A DNA stretch of 64,000 nucleotides from Rhodoferax sp. (GTDB lineage Bacteria > Pseudomonadota > Gammaproteobacteria > Burkholderiales > Burkholderiaceae_C). Positions within the stretch are counted from its first letter, which is position 1. Every line of letters starts with the position of its first letter. Position numbers and translations under genes: made by a program. Shown piece after piece: positions 1-7,299 of the stretch. Location: the NCBI GenBank assembly GCA_008015235.1, contig SSFF01000004.1:277966-341965 (forward strand), in the 5' to 3' direction. The notes beneath the pieces are model-generated. The model did not search any database. It was not told the DNA's origin and saw only the letters and a program-made list of their open reading frames with translations.

Positions 1-11
1 GGGAGTAGTGC

Positions 12-356
12 TCATGCTGCCGCTCCTCGTTTTGCCCCGCTTGCTTTGCGGCGGTTCACCAGCTCTGTGAACTCCGCATGCATGTAGGCGTGGCCATAGG
101 CCGCCATGGGAACCGATTTGTAGACGTCGCCAATATGGGCGACAACCGTGGAGGTGGCCTCGGCGTCGGTCTCGGTCAGGTCCCGTGCCTGGGCGATGAC
201 GTTGGTCTCTGCCACTACCAGGCAGTCTGCAATCTGGAACTCGTCCATCGCGGCGCGTACCGCGTCGACAAACTTGGTGACGTTCTCCTGCGCTACTTCA
301 CTGGCGACTGGAACGCTGCGCTTGCGGTAAGCGCGGGGGTCATATAGTTGTGGCAC
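12..356 (-). CDS. First gene of the leftward early operon, unknown function
   Basis: Small soluble protein of 114 residues, rich in Ala and Glu, that I do not recognise. The reading frame can be extended upstream to a TTG at 380, but a GTG at 356 has a GGAG sequence at good spacing, so I start there. It has its own near-consensus promoter (TTGACA, 17 bp, TAATAT) overlapped by two operators of the phage repressor. This is the position of the first gene under lambda PL (N), but I see no Arg-rich N-like motif. The continuation of the operon lies left of the window. The frame is convincing; the function is unknown. Confidence 0.7.
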   Translation of the reverse strand: MPQLYDPRAYRKRSVPVASEVAQENVTKFVDAVRAAMDEFQIADCLVVAETNVIAQARDLTETDAEATSTVVAHIGDVYKSVPMAAYGHAYMHAEFTELVNRRKASGAKRGAAA

Positions 357-395
357 CTTTTTCTCCAACCCGACTTCCAAATGCGGGATGAAGAA

Positions 396-424
396 ATATT
401 AGTCGGACTAACATTTAGTGTCAA
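396..424 (-). promoter_or_regulatory. Leftward early promoter (PL-like)
   Basis: Read on the minus strand, TTGACA (424-419) and TAATAT (401-396) are separated by exactly 17 bp, an almost perfect sigma-70 promoter pointing at the gene ending at 12. Both elements are overlapped by palindromic operators, so the promoter should be shut off in the lysogen. Confidence 0.8.
398..412. promoter_or_regulatory. Phage operator O_L1
   Basis: ATTAGTCGGACTAAC is a near-perfect palindrome of the form ATTAGTC-N-GACTAAT covering the -10 of the leftward promoter. The same 15-mer recurs at 4901 and 4928, on the other side of the repressor gene. The repressor, Cro-like protein or both are inferred to bind it. 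Confidence 0.75.
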
Positions 425-435
425 GTCAGACTAAT
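421..435. promoter_or_regulatory. Phage operator O_L2
   Basis: TCAAGTCAGACTAAT matches the operator palindrome with a few changes and overlaps the -35 of the leftward promoter. Its centre is 23 bp from that of O_L1. A still weaker match lies at 462-476 (11 of 15 positions). Confidence 0.65.
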
Positions 436-473
436 AATGCGCTTAATTTTTGTATAAATACAACAGTATGACT

Positions 474-502
474 AATAAAAAAGCCACCCGAAGGTGGCTT
501 TG
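474..502 (-). terminator. Terminator of the repressor-ietA-ietS operon
   Basis: Read on the minus strand, GCCACC-TTCG-GGTGGC forms a hairpin with a UUCG tetraloop followed by TTTTTTATTA, about 20 bp after the ietS stop codon. It separates this operon from the leftward early promoter. Confidence 0.85.
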
Positions 503-519
503 CTGGAGGGTCGTCACTG

Positions 520-2826
520 CTATATCTGCACGGGAACCTGCACAGGAAGGTTGGAGCGCACCCAGTTGGTGGCGTTCAGTGCCTGAATGCCTTGTGAGTG
601 GACATTGGGGTCGCCATCCAGTGAACGAAGCGTCACGATGATGGCTACGCGCATTGCATCGTCCGGCTTCAGTTCAAAAGCACGTTGCACCATCTTTGCC
701 TGCAGTGCCCAGGCGTCGCCACCCTGTATTCCTTCGGCAAACACCCTGCGCTGCGTCTTCACGGGGGACCATTTGCCACCATGCTCCACCTGCTGTATTT
801 CGAGCCCGGTAGAACCCTTTTCACCATCCCATGGAACGCGGCCGTTAAATCCACCATCTTCCACAAAGCCCCAGTTCAGTTCCAGGTTGGCCCGAATGTA
901 TTCGGCTCCATAGTTGCCATTCAGTGGCGGTGCGTATGCCGCGGTAATGATCACTTCGCCGCGAAATTTCCCACCAGGAAGCAGTGCCTGGGGTACAGGG
1001 TAGGGGGTCTTTCTCCAGCGCATGCGCCCAGGCGTTAAGTGGGCCTCAAATGCCAGCGTGAAGCTGTCGTCCCGGTCGTACAGCACATCCAGCACATTGG
1101 ATGGCAGGCCGGACCCGTGGTACTTGCGTTCCACCGGCGTGAACTCCGGGCTGCTGATCTGTGCCGCGTGGATGAGCAGTGCCTTCACCAGGTGGGGTGA
1201 AGGTGGTAGCGCAGCGTTGCCCTGCAGTGCTGCCCAGGTGTGGGCTGCCATGGCTGATGCCAATGGCGCTGCATAGCTCGTGCCGTAGCCATGGCCTATT
1301 TCATTTCCAGCGGTAAGCACTGCGATGCTGGTGTTACCGGGTTTCCATGGGGCTTCCGGGTTTCCTGTGTGGTGGACATTTCCACCAAAGTGAACGATGT
1401 CCGGTTTGGGTGTAAACACAGGGCCCATGCCTCGTCTGCTGTAGGGGGCAGGCTCCCAGGCTCTCACTACCGTGTCAGCTGCATCTGCATGCGCCACAGA
1501 GCCTACAGTCAGCGCACGCACGGAATCGGCCGGGCTGGATATACGGTCTTCTCCACCAGCCAGTTCCGTGGGCCATGCCCGGCGAGGGTCTATTAAATGG
1601 TTCCCCGCAGCCACCACAAACAGCACCTGGAAGCGGTCGCTGAGCTCGTCCAATTTTTGGGCAAAGTCGCTGAATATGTGGTCAGAGCACGGTATCACTG
1701 AGCCGAGCGACAAATTCCACACTTTGATGTCTGGTCGGTTGGTGACTGCAGTTTCCAGATCCAGCATGAGGTCGCTGATTTGCGACGTCGAGGATTTCAG
1801 CCCAGTAACGTTGTGCACCAGGCAGGAGTAATCAGGGAAGTTGGGGTTCAGCCGAGAGCCTCCTGCGACAAGAGAGGCCACATTGCTGCCATGCTCGAAG
1901 TTCGTGTCCGGCGGCAGCACAAAGACTTCATTGCTGGTGACCCATCCTTGCAGCGTAGCGTGTCCCGGTGCTACCCCCGTATCAAACACGGCAACAGTGG
2001 GCAAGCCCGCTGTGGGAGCAGGGAAGTGCAGTGTTGGTGGGATGACCATTGCGGGCTGCCCTGTTGCCACCGGGCCTACCAGCTGGTCTGCGCTCAAGGT
2101 TCGAACTGCTGGGTGGTCTAGCAGATCATCCAAACGCTCGTCACTTACGGCGTCAAGGTTGGGAAGCAGGATGACTTCCGACATCCCCAGTGTGATCGTG
2201 CGGGTGTGAATATTGAGCCGCGCCAGTTGCTCGTACATGGCCGCGCGGGTAGCAATATCAATCTCCCGGTCGTAAAAGCGATGGGGGCGCAAGATGGCTT
2301 GCCCACGTTCACGTAGTGCGAGTGTCCCTTCGGGGTTCCTGCGGGCTCTACTCCAGGGCTCAATTCGCAGCAGCGTGCTCAAATTTGCCTTCAGCTTTCC
2401 ATTGGGCCCATCAGCAATCAGGGCCCGTAGCTTGGTAAGCGCTGCAGCATTGGCACCCACCAGCATCTCGTCGATATTGGCGTGTCCAGCGGGTTGCAGG
2501 TTGGCGGCCTGGAGAAGTTTGAGCGGGCGGTGGCTTTTCGCTATGCCATCTTCGCGCAAGCGCAATACGGTACCAACGGGAAGGTTGGGGTAGCGTTCCA
2601 GGGTGGGCCCCAGTATTGCGCTTGTAATGTCCAGTGTTTCGTTGAGCGCAGTGCAGAATGCCTGGTCTACAGTCACCAGCTCTTTGCTTGGCCCTTGCGA
2701 TCCGCCGTGCCCCTCGAGGTCATTAGGGCCGTGCGCAATGACAATAAACGGGTTCTCTGTATTGGGCGAGAGGTTACTTGGGTTGCCGTTTCTTCTTTCC
2801 TGGTTCTGCTTTTTCTTGGATGCCAT
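520..2826 (-). CDS. ietS: Subtilisin-like serine protease, IetS-like
   Basis: S8-family peptidase of 768 residues with no visible signal peptide, so probably cytoplasmic. The catalytic triad is intact: Asp282 in VAVFDTGV, His312 in FEHGSNVASLVAG and Ser517 in GTSYAAPLASA; the oxyanion Asn409 is in VVAAGN. About 270 N-terminal residues precede the protease domain and about 200 follow it. The start overlaps the end of the AAA ATPase gene by 53 bp, so the two are co-transcribed. This pairing and order match the IetA/IetS system, first described as a plasmid-stability (toxin-antitoxin) pair on Agrobacterium Ti plasmids and later listed among antiviral systems. The S8 identity is certain; the IetS name rests on the pairing. 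Confidence 0.82.
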   Translation of the reverse strand: MASKKKQNQERRNGNPSNLSPNTENPFIVIAHGPNDLEGHGGSQGPSKELVTVDQAFCTALNETLDITSAILGPTLERYPNLPVGTVLRLREDGIAKSHRPLKLLQAANLQPAGHANIDEMLVGANAAALTKLRALIADGPNGKLKANLSTLLRIEPWSRARRNPEGTLALRERGQAILRPHRFYDREIDIATRAAMYEQLARLNIHTRTITLGMSEVILLPNLDAVSDERLDDLLDHPAVRTLSADQLVGPVATGQPAMVIPPTLHFPAPTAGLPTVAVFDTGVAPGHATLQGWVTSNEVFVLPPDTNFEHGSNVASLVAGGSRLNPNFPDYSCLVHNVTGLKSSTSQISDLMLDLETAVTNRPDIKVWNLSLGSVIPCSDHIFSDFAQKLDELSDRFQVLFVVAAGNHLIDPRRAWPTELAGGEDRISSPADSVRALTVGSVAHADAADTVVRAWEPAPYSRRGMGPVFTPKPDIVHFGGNVHHTGNPEAPWKPGNTSIAVLTAGNEIGHGYGTSYAAPLASAMAAHTWAALQGNAALPPSPHLVKALLIHAAQISSPEFTPVERKYHGSGLPSNVLDVLYDRDDSFTLAFEAHLTPGRMRWRKTPYPVPQALLPGGKFRGEVIITAAYAPPLNGNYGAEYIRANLELNWGFVEDGGFNGRVPWDGEKGSTGLEIQQVEHGGKWSPVKTQRRVFAEGIQGGDAWALQAKMVQRAFELKPDDAMRVAIIVTLRSLDGDPNVHSQGIQALNATNWVRSNLPVQVPVQI

Positions 2827-3973
2827 CCCTGCTTCCTTTGTCTTCGTTTAAAAGGTTCTGTACCTGCCGTAATGGCAGATCGTACAAGGCTGCAAGCGCA
2901 CGAAAAGTGAAGTGCGACTGCGCCCATGCTCTGAGCCAACGAATTTCTTGTTCTGTAGTGGTTAACCGCTCGCCCTTTGCCAGTGCCAAGGTCAACCCCA
3001 GTCTGCGCAGCAAGACAAGTTTTTGAGCCCGTGCCTGCCCTGCAAGCACAGCGGAACGCTTGGCGTCCAGACTCACGTGTTCAATGGTTGCGCCTGTCGC
3101 ACCCTCTGAGAGGCTGGCCAGTTCTTTCCAGTCCAATTCATCGGGGGCATAGCTGCCAAGTAACTTGCGCCACAGCCCCTCGCGCAGCGCAGTATCTGGT
3201 ATGGGCATGGGTATGTGGAAAGGAAACCGCCGGTCAATGGCCGGATCCAGCAATTGCTCATGGTTCGTAGAGGCTACCAGCACGGTGCTGTCTGGCAGGG
3301 CATCCATGTTTTGCAGCAGGGCTATCACCACGCGCTGCAGTTCACCGATGTCGCGCTCATTCCCACGTGCGCCGGCAAGTGCGTCAAATTCGTCCAGGAA
3401 CAGCACACAGGGCAGTTGCTGCGCGTAGTCGAATACTCGGCGCAGGTTTCGGCTGGTCTGGCCTAGGAGGCTGCTCACCAGCGTATCGCATCGCACGGTC
3501 AGCAGCGGAAGCTTCAGGCGGGCGGCTATCCAGCGTGCAGTTTGCGTTTTCCCGGTTCCCGGCGGGCCATATATCAAAACCCTGTTGGGCATGGCCGCGC
3601 CAGCACGTTGCAGGGCATCGTGGTGCTCAACGCATTGGATGAACTCGAGTAGCCGATTTTGTATGGCGTCCGGCAGCAGCACTTCGCTGGTTTCCAGCGT
3701 GGGCTGGCTGTAGTCCACGGTATTGAGGCGGCTGTCGTTGTCAGTTGGCATCTGCCCCAGCATGTGGCCATGCCCGGCACCTTGGGCGCTGGCCACAGCC
3801 ATGGGGGCACGTGCCAAGCGCTCACGGATCATGCGTGCCTGCTGTTTCTCGCCATCGCTTTCCAGCTTGTCCGCCAGCAGGCCGGCGTAGCTGGTGGCCA
3901 TGCTGGCATTCGCCTTGAGAGCGCCGTCCAGAATCTTCAGGACTTCGGAGAGGTGTTGCACGTGTTGATACAA
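2774..3973 (-). CDS. ietA: AAA+ ATPase, IetA-like
   Basis: AAA-family ATPase of about 399 residues. Walker A is GPPGTGKT (136-143), Walker B LFLDEFD (191-197), sensor-1 Asn237 is in VASTN, and arginine-finger candidates are Arg248/249 in DPAIDRRF. The N-terminal 90 residues are helical. The frame begins with TTG at 3973; GTG at 3961 is an alternative and neither has a clear ribosome site, so the start is uncertain. The gene follows the repressor by 63 bp and overlaps the protease gene. In IetAS-type pairs the ATPase is thought to restrain or direct the protease. Three TGTATC repeats upstream suggest separate control. Confidence 0.82.
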   Translation of the reverse strand: MYQHVQHLSEVLKILDGALKANASMATSYAGLLADKLESDGEKQQARMIRERLARAPMAVASAQGAGHGHMLGQMPTDNDSRLNTVDYSQPTLETSEVLLPDAIQNRLLEFIQCVEHHDALQRAGAAMPNRVLIYGPPGTGKTQTARWIAARLKLPLLTVRCDTLVSSLLGQTSRNLRRVFDYAQQLPCVLFLDEFDALAGARGNERDIGELQRVVIALLQNMDALPDSTVLVASTNHEQLLDPAIDRRFPFHIPMPIPDTALREGLWRKLLGSYAPDELDWKELASLSEGATGATIEHVSLDAKRSAVLAGQARAQKLVLLRRLGLTLALAKGERLTTTEQEIRWLRAWAQSHFTFRALAALYDLPLRQVQNLLNEDKGSRDGIQEKAEPGKKKRQPK

Positions 3974-4034
3974 AAAATTGGGGTTTTGTATCAGTTTACC
4001 CCATTCCTGTATCGAAAAACTGCTGTTTTGTATC
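3967..4034. promoter_or_regulatory. TGTATC repeats at 21-bp spacing upstream of ietA
   Basis: TGTATC occurs at 3987, 4008 and 4029, exactly 21 bp apart (two helical turns). An inverted copy (GATACA) lies at 3967 on the ietA start. Two of the direct copies extend to TTTTGTATC. The repeats occupy the gap between the repressor stop and the ietA start, which suggests a cooperative protein-binding array for ietAS. The binding protein is unknown. Confidence 0.55.
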
Positions 4035-4036
4035 GC

Positions 4037-4864
4037 TTATTGGCTTGCTTGTCTCACTGCGTCAAGTAACTGCCCCATGGTCTCAGGAGCATCTGGCAGG
4101 TCATATAGCTGGGTTTCACCACCTGGCATGTCGGCTACACGCATGAGGGTGAATCCGTCCAGAAGTTTCCCGCCCACGAGTTGGCGGTAGCTGGCTTGCA
4201 GTTTAGCCTCGGCCGGACTGGGCTGGCTTACAGCGTCGGAATTCTCCAGTAGTCCGATGTGGAATAGGGCGATGTTGCTTGTCATGGGCTGCCCCTGGTC
4301 GTCATGCTTTGTCAGCCAGCATTCACCCGCCAAAAAGGCCGGCTTGTAGAACCTGTCCAGGTCCGTTTTGAAGGTCTTGCACTCGATCAGTACTTTGGGT
4401 GCGCCGTCAGCGCCTAGAACCGCTATGTCCGCGATGTGCTTGTTTTCAAGGCGATATTCCTCGCGCACTTGGCACTGCGGGCCGGCAATGTTTTTGATGG
4501 TCTCCACCATGACCCGCTTCAGTGCGGGCCGCATTCGCAGGTTTTCAACAGCAGCAGTTTGCGGGGAGACAACAAATACAGGGGCGTTTTGCTTCACCGA
4601 CTTGGACAGCTCTTCGATCTCAGATGCGAGCCGCTGGCTAAAGTCGCCGACTGAAATGCCAATTAGCGTTGCAATTTTTGACGCGAAATCGCGGTTGATG
4701 GCCATTCGACCACCAATTCGTTGGGACAGGGCGCTTTGGCTGTATCCAAGTTTGAACGCAGCTTCTTCCTGCCTGATCCCCGTCTTTTCCTGCCAAGCAT
4801 GAAACAGCGGTCGTAGTCGATCGGCATCAGCTTTTTGCTCTGGGGTGATTGGTCTTGTGGGCAT
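4037..4864 (-). CDS. Prophage repressor: HTH fused to a PD-(D/E)XK-like domain
   Basis: Protein of 275 residues. Residues about 27-62 form an XRE-type helix-turn-helix (RQEEAAFKLGYSQSALSQRI). The C-terminal part has no Ser/Lys S24 self-cleavage site. It carries instead a nuclease-fold signature: Glu136, Asp146 (IADIAVL) and Glu161-x-Lys163 (VLIECK), the D-(14)-ExK pattern of PD-(D/E)XK enzymes. Position identifies it as the repressor: it faces a Cro-like gene across shared operators and heads the operon with ietA and ietS. The helix-turn-helix is clear; repressor function and the nuclease fold are inferred. How it is inactivated on induction is not evident. Confidence 0.72.
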   Translation of the reverse strand: MPTRPITPEQKADADRLRPLFHAWQEKTGIRQEEAAFKLGYSQSALSQRIGGRMAINRDFASKIATLIGISVGDFSQRLASEIEELSKSVKQNAPVFVVSPQTAAVENLRMRPALKRVMVETIKNIAGPQCQVREEYRLENKHIADIAVLGADGAPKVLIECKTFKTDLDRFYKPAFLAGECWLTKHDDQGQPMTSNIALFHIGLLENSDAVSQPSPAEAKLQASYRQLVGGKLLDGFTLMRVADMPGGETQLYDLPDAPETMGQLLDAVRQASQ

Positions 4865-4877
4865 ATCGCAGAACCGT

Positions 4878-4944
4878 ATTAGTCACGGGGGCTTGTGGCA
4901 ATTAGTCGGACTGTCATATACTTAGATTTAAGTCGGACTAATAT
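4878..4944. promoter_or_regulatory. Rightward operator region (O_R) and Cro promoter
   Basis: Full operators lie at 4901-4915 (ATTAGTCGGACTGTC) and 4928-4942 (TTAAGTCGGACTAAT), and a left half-site (ATTAGTC) at 4878-4884, next to the repressor start. Centres are about 27 and 23 bp apart, giving a three-operator array like lambda OR1-OR3. A rightward promoter is plausible with TTGTGG (4893-4898) and TATACT (4917-4922), 18 bp apart, enclosing the middle operator. A TAATAT at 4939-4944 is another possible -10. Confidence 0.7.
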
Positions 4945-4951
4945 TTGCATC

Positions 4952-5200
4952 ATGAACACCATCAAAACCATCCGAGAGCGCCTTGGCGTCACCCAGGCGG
5001 TGCTGGCGCAGGCTGTGGGTCGTACGCAGGGAAACGTAGCGTTCTACGAGCGTGGCCAAAGCGTGCCATCCGACGTAGCCAAGCGTCTGATCGTGTTTGC
5101 ATCTGAACGTGGTGTCGTTCTGTCCTACGAAGACATCTACGGCCCAGCCCTCGCAAACAGTGCGCAAGCGGCTACCGAAACCGTAGTGCAGGGGGTGTGA
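4952..5200 (+). CDS. Cro-like HTH regulator
   Basis: Eighty-two-residue XRE-family DNA-binding protein with the helix-turn-helix in about residues 8-35 (LGVTQAVLAQAVGRTQGNVAFYERG). It starts at the ATG just after the rightward operators and diverges from the repressor, as cro does. The last 15-18 residues (from about ALANSAQAATE) are encoded by a copy of the interspersed repeat, so the natural C-terminus has been replaced or extended. A Cro-type role in lytic development is inferred from position. Confidence 0.75.
   Translation: MNTIKTIRERLGVTQAVLAQAVGRTQGNVAFYERGQSVPSDVAKRLIVFASERGVVLSYEDIYGPALANSAQAATETVVQGV
5144..5192 (+). repeat. Interspersed repeat, copy 1 (in frame in the Cro-like gene)
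   Basis: One of eleven copies of a repeat whose common pattern is AGCCCGC, about 9 variable bases, GCGCAAGCAGCTAC, an A-rich spacer, GTAGC. Here it supplies the C-terminus of the Cro-like protein. Confidence 0.65.
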
Positions 5201-5205
5201 TGCGC

Positions 5206-5478
5206 TTAGGTCTCGATCTTTGTCTCGGTGTAGCTGCAGGCATCGCAGCCAAATGTGACGTCCAGCCCACCCATGTCGCCAAACGTTTTGTTGGGTGCGC
5301 TTTTGATCTTGCGCCAGCGTCCGATCGCGCAGCTTGGGCAAGTAGGCAGTTGCGTCGTGCTGCCAAGGCGCGTCTCCAGCACTGCAATGCGGCGCTCCAG
5401 CTCCGGCACCTTGCGGGCAGCGGCAACCACTTGCTGCCATTCCACCAGTTTTTTCAGTGATTCGAGTAGGCCCACCAT
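5206..5478 (-). CDS. Small zinc-ribbon protein
   Basis: Ninety-residue protein with a helical N-terminal half (probable short coiled coil) and a four-cysteine zinc ribbon: CPSC near residue 48 and CDAC near residue 80. The ATG at 5478 is chosen because GAAGGGAG lies just upstream; the open frame extends further. It runs opposite to its neighbours and its start overlaps that of the next rightward gene in the sequence CATG. Function unknown; nucleic-acid binding is possible. Confidence 0.7.
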   Translation of the reverse strand: MVGLLESLKKLVEWQQVVAAARKVPELERRIAVLETRLGSTTQLPTCPSCAIGRWRKIKSAPNKTFGDMGGLDVTFGCDACSYTETKIET

Positions 5479-5734
5479 GAAAACTCCCTTCGAGAAATTG
5501 AATGTGACCCATTGTGATGCTGTAGGCGTCAGCAAGGTGCGCCTGCACCATCAGTCCATCCAGGTGTGCCACTTGAGCAACGGCAATACGGTGTTGACCT
5601 GCAGCGAGTCGGGCCGTGATCCGGTGCTTTTCGAATTGACGCCGTCCCAGCGCCAGCATTTCATCGGCCTTCTTTCTCCAGCCCTCGCCAACACCGCACA
5701 ACCAGCTACTGAAAACGTAGCGCAGGGGGCCTGA
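5477..5734 (+). CDS. Hypothetical early phage protein
   Basis: Eighty-five-residue protein starting at the ATG inside CATG at 5476-5479, shared with the divergent zinc-ribbon gene. I recognise no family. Its last 16 or so residues (ALANTAQPATENVAQGA) are encoded by the interspersed repeat and closely resemble the end of the Cro-like protein. This is repeat-derived similarity, not homology of the two genes. Confidence 0.55.
   Translation: MKTPFEKLNVTHCDAVGVSKVRLHHQSIQVCHLSNGNTVLTCSESGRDPVLFELTPSQRQHFIGLLSPALANTAQPATENVAQGA
5679..5727 (+). repeat. Interspersed repeat, copy 2 (in frame)
   Basis: Second copy, about 535 bp from the first, in the same orientation and the same reading frame relative to the host gene. 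Confidence 0.65.
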
Positions 5735-5742
5735 TGCAATCG

Positions 5743-5958
5743 CTAGTGCTCTGCTTCGCCCTCTTCGGGATTGCGGGCTCGAAAGCTCACGCTCACCTGC
5801 AGGCTGGATTCGCCCGCCGTCAGCACGCCACCAGTGTGCTGGGCTGCCTCCAGCGTCACATCTGCCCATTGGTTGCACAGCTCGGTCAATGCCTGCGCAA
5901 TGGCCAGTTCGATTCTTTCCTTCGGGATGTTCGCAAGGGGGTGATTGGTGTTTGACAT
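5743..5958 (-). CDS. Hypothetical small phage protein
   Basis: Seventy-one-residue protein read from the ATG at 5958 (MSNTNHPLANIPKERIELAI). The first half is helical and the second half resembles beta strands. There is no recognisable family. It is convergent with the preceding rightward gene, and repeat copies lie both at its 3' side and just upstream of its start. Confidence 0.5.
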   Translation of the reverse strand: MSNTNHPLANIPKERIELAIAQALTELCNQWADVTLEAAQHTGGVLTAGESSLQVSVSFRARNPEEGEAEH

Positions 5959-5970
5959 AGCTTTTATCAG

Positions 5971-6018
5971 TGTAGCCCGCGTAAACATTGCGCAGCCAGC
6001 TACCGAAAACGTAGCGAA
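5971..6018 (+). repeat. Interspersed repeat, copy 3
   Basis: A well-conserved copy (AGCCCGC at its left, CGTAGCG at its right) just upstream of the leftward gene ending at 5743. Its rightward reading frame again encodes AQPATENVA before a stop at 6026-6028, possibly the remains of another short gene beginning at a GTG at 5948. Confidence 0.7.
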
Positions 6019-6081
6019 GGTGGTGTGAGATGAAGGATCGCAAACCAATCGCGATTGACGCGCCTGCTGACCACGAGCAGG

Positions 6082-6324
6082 TTATTGATACGGTACGTCG
6101 CTCTGCGCGCTGCCATCTCCCATGTACAGACGCAGAAGTGGCCCGCGCTCCGTGTATTCCCAGACCCGAGCTGTTACCACGTATTGGCGTCCGCCAAAGC
6201 GCACTAGGTCGCCTTGTGCGGGCGGTACTTGCAAGCCTGGCCAGAAGTTGGGGACGGTAGTGCCATTCTTGCGAATCAGATCCAGGTCGTCTGGTGAGAA
6301 CGACATCACGACTTGCAGTTCCAT
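6082..6324 (-). CDS. Hypothetical small phage protein
   Basis: Eighty-residue protein from the ATG at 6324, preceded by a G-rich ribosome site; an ATG at 6366 is also possible. It ends in a strand-rich segment (GDLVRFGGRQYVVTARVWEY), typical of a small beta-barrel. Family not recognised. It belongs to the run of leftward genes embedded in the rightward early region. Confidence 0.6.
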   Translation of the reverse strand: MELQVVMSFSPDDLDLIRKNGTTVPNFWPGLQVPPAQGDLVRFGGRQYVVTARVWEYTERGPLLRLYMGDGSAQSDVPYQ

Positions 6325-6395
6325 TTTGGGTAACCCCCTGGTGAAGTTGGTGTGCTGGGAATCCATCAGTGTAGCCAGCGGGGTTGCCCGCCAGT

Positions 6396-6608
6396 TCAGG
6401 AGTGGTGCACATGCGTGAAGCCCTCCCATTTCAGTACCAGGGGCTCAAACGTGCCCAGGTAACCGCCAAAGCTGCGGCGCGCTTTTTCCATCGTTTCGTG
6501 GCTCGGAGCACTTTGGGGTTGTCTCGCTCCGTGTCTTTGGGCCTGCCCGGCTTCTTGCTGGGCGGGCTGCTTTTTGTTTTCTGACTGATTCGCAGGGAGT
6601 GTGTTCAT
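6396..6608 (-). CDS. Hypothetical small phage protein
   Basis: Seventy residues from an ATG at 6608 that overlaps, within CATG (6606-6609), the start of the divergent CII-like gene. The N-terminal half is Gln/Ala/Ser-rich and low in complexity; the end (SFGGYLGTFEPLVLKWEG) looks folded. No good ribosome site is visible, so the start, and to some degree the gene, are uncertain. Confidence 0.45.
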   Translation of the reverse strand: MNTLPANQSENKKQPAQQEAGQAQRHGARQPQSAPSHETMEKARRSFGGYLGTFEPLVLKWEGFTHVHHS

Positions 6609-7299
6609 GAGAGCAAGTGTGGCCCTTCGCGGCATTTCAGAAAACGGCGAATCCATTGGCGCCGGCAACATCGACCCAGCCACCATGGCCCCGCTCGATG
6701 CGGCCTACCACACGGCCCACCAGTACAAGGGTGGGGTGCATGCCCTGGCCCTGAGCATGGGGGTGTCCGGCAACGTGTTGCAGAACAAGGTCAACCCCAA
6801 CAACACCACGCACCACCTGACGCTGGCCGAAGCCGTGGCCATGATGGACCTGGCCGACAACGATGCCATCTTGATGTCAATGGCTGCGCACCGTGGCTAC
6901 GACCTGATGCAGACCATCCCGGTCAACACCGGCAACCCCGTGTCCCTGTATTGGCAGGCAGCAGCTGCACAGGCGGACTTCATGCAGGCTGCATCCGATG
7001 CGCTTGAGCATGGCGCTACGACCAATGCGCTGCGCAACGCACGCAACCGGGCAGTCGATGCCATGGCCCACATGAACAACCTACTGGCAGCCCTCGCTGC
7101 CACCGTCCCCACAGCACCCAAAGAGGTGCAACAACCCCGTCCCCCATCAATGGGGAAAGGCCACGAAATGACGCAGCGAAACACTTCAACTCGTTCACCT
7201 CATGGGGCCACCCCCGGCTTTGGGTCCTTCCGCAAAGAGCGGCGTGAGGGTAATTCGAACCCCTCGCGGCGTGTAGATAGTGAGGCTGGAAGTTACTGA
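6607..7299 (+). CDS. Phage CII-family regulator
   Basis: Protein of 230 residues. The central region (TAHQYKGGVHALALSMGV, NVLQNKVNP, HHLTLAEAVAMMDLADNDAI) is characteristic of the phage CII regulatory family, with a helix-turn-helix-like segment. These proteins are thought to steer the lysis-lysogeny decision by activating transcription. GGGAG at 6594-6598 favours the ATG at 6607 over the in-frame GTG at 6601. The Ser/Arg-rich last 60 residues look disordered. The stop overlaps the primase start (TGATG), so the two are translationally coupled. Confidence 0.72.
   Translation: MRASVALRGISENGESIGAGNIDPATMAPLDAAYHTAHQYKGGVHALALSMGVSGNVLQNKVNPNNTTHHLTLAEAVAMMDLADNDAILMSMAAHRGYDLMQTIPVNTGNPVSLYWQAAAAQADFMQAASDALEHGATTNALRNARNRAVDAMAHMNNLLAALAATVPTAPKEVQQPRPPSMGKGHEMTQRNTSTRSPHGATPGFGSFRKERREGNSNPSRRVDSEAGSY

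Noticed and set aside
6030..6260. Rightward frame of 76 codons with a fair ribosome site
   Set aside because: Most of it overlaps the better-supported leftward gene at 6082-6324 and its later part looks like a shadow.
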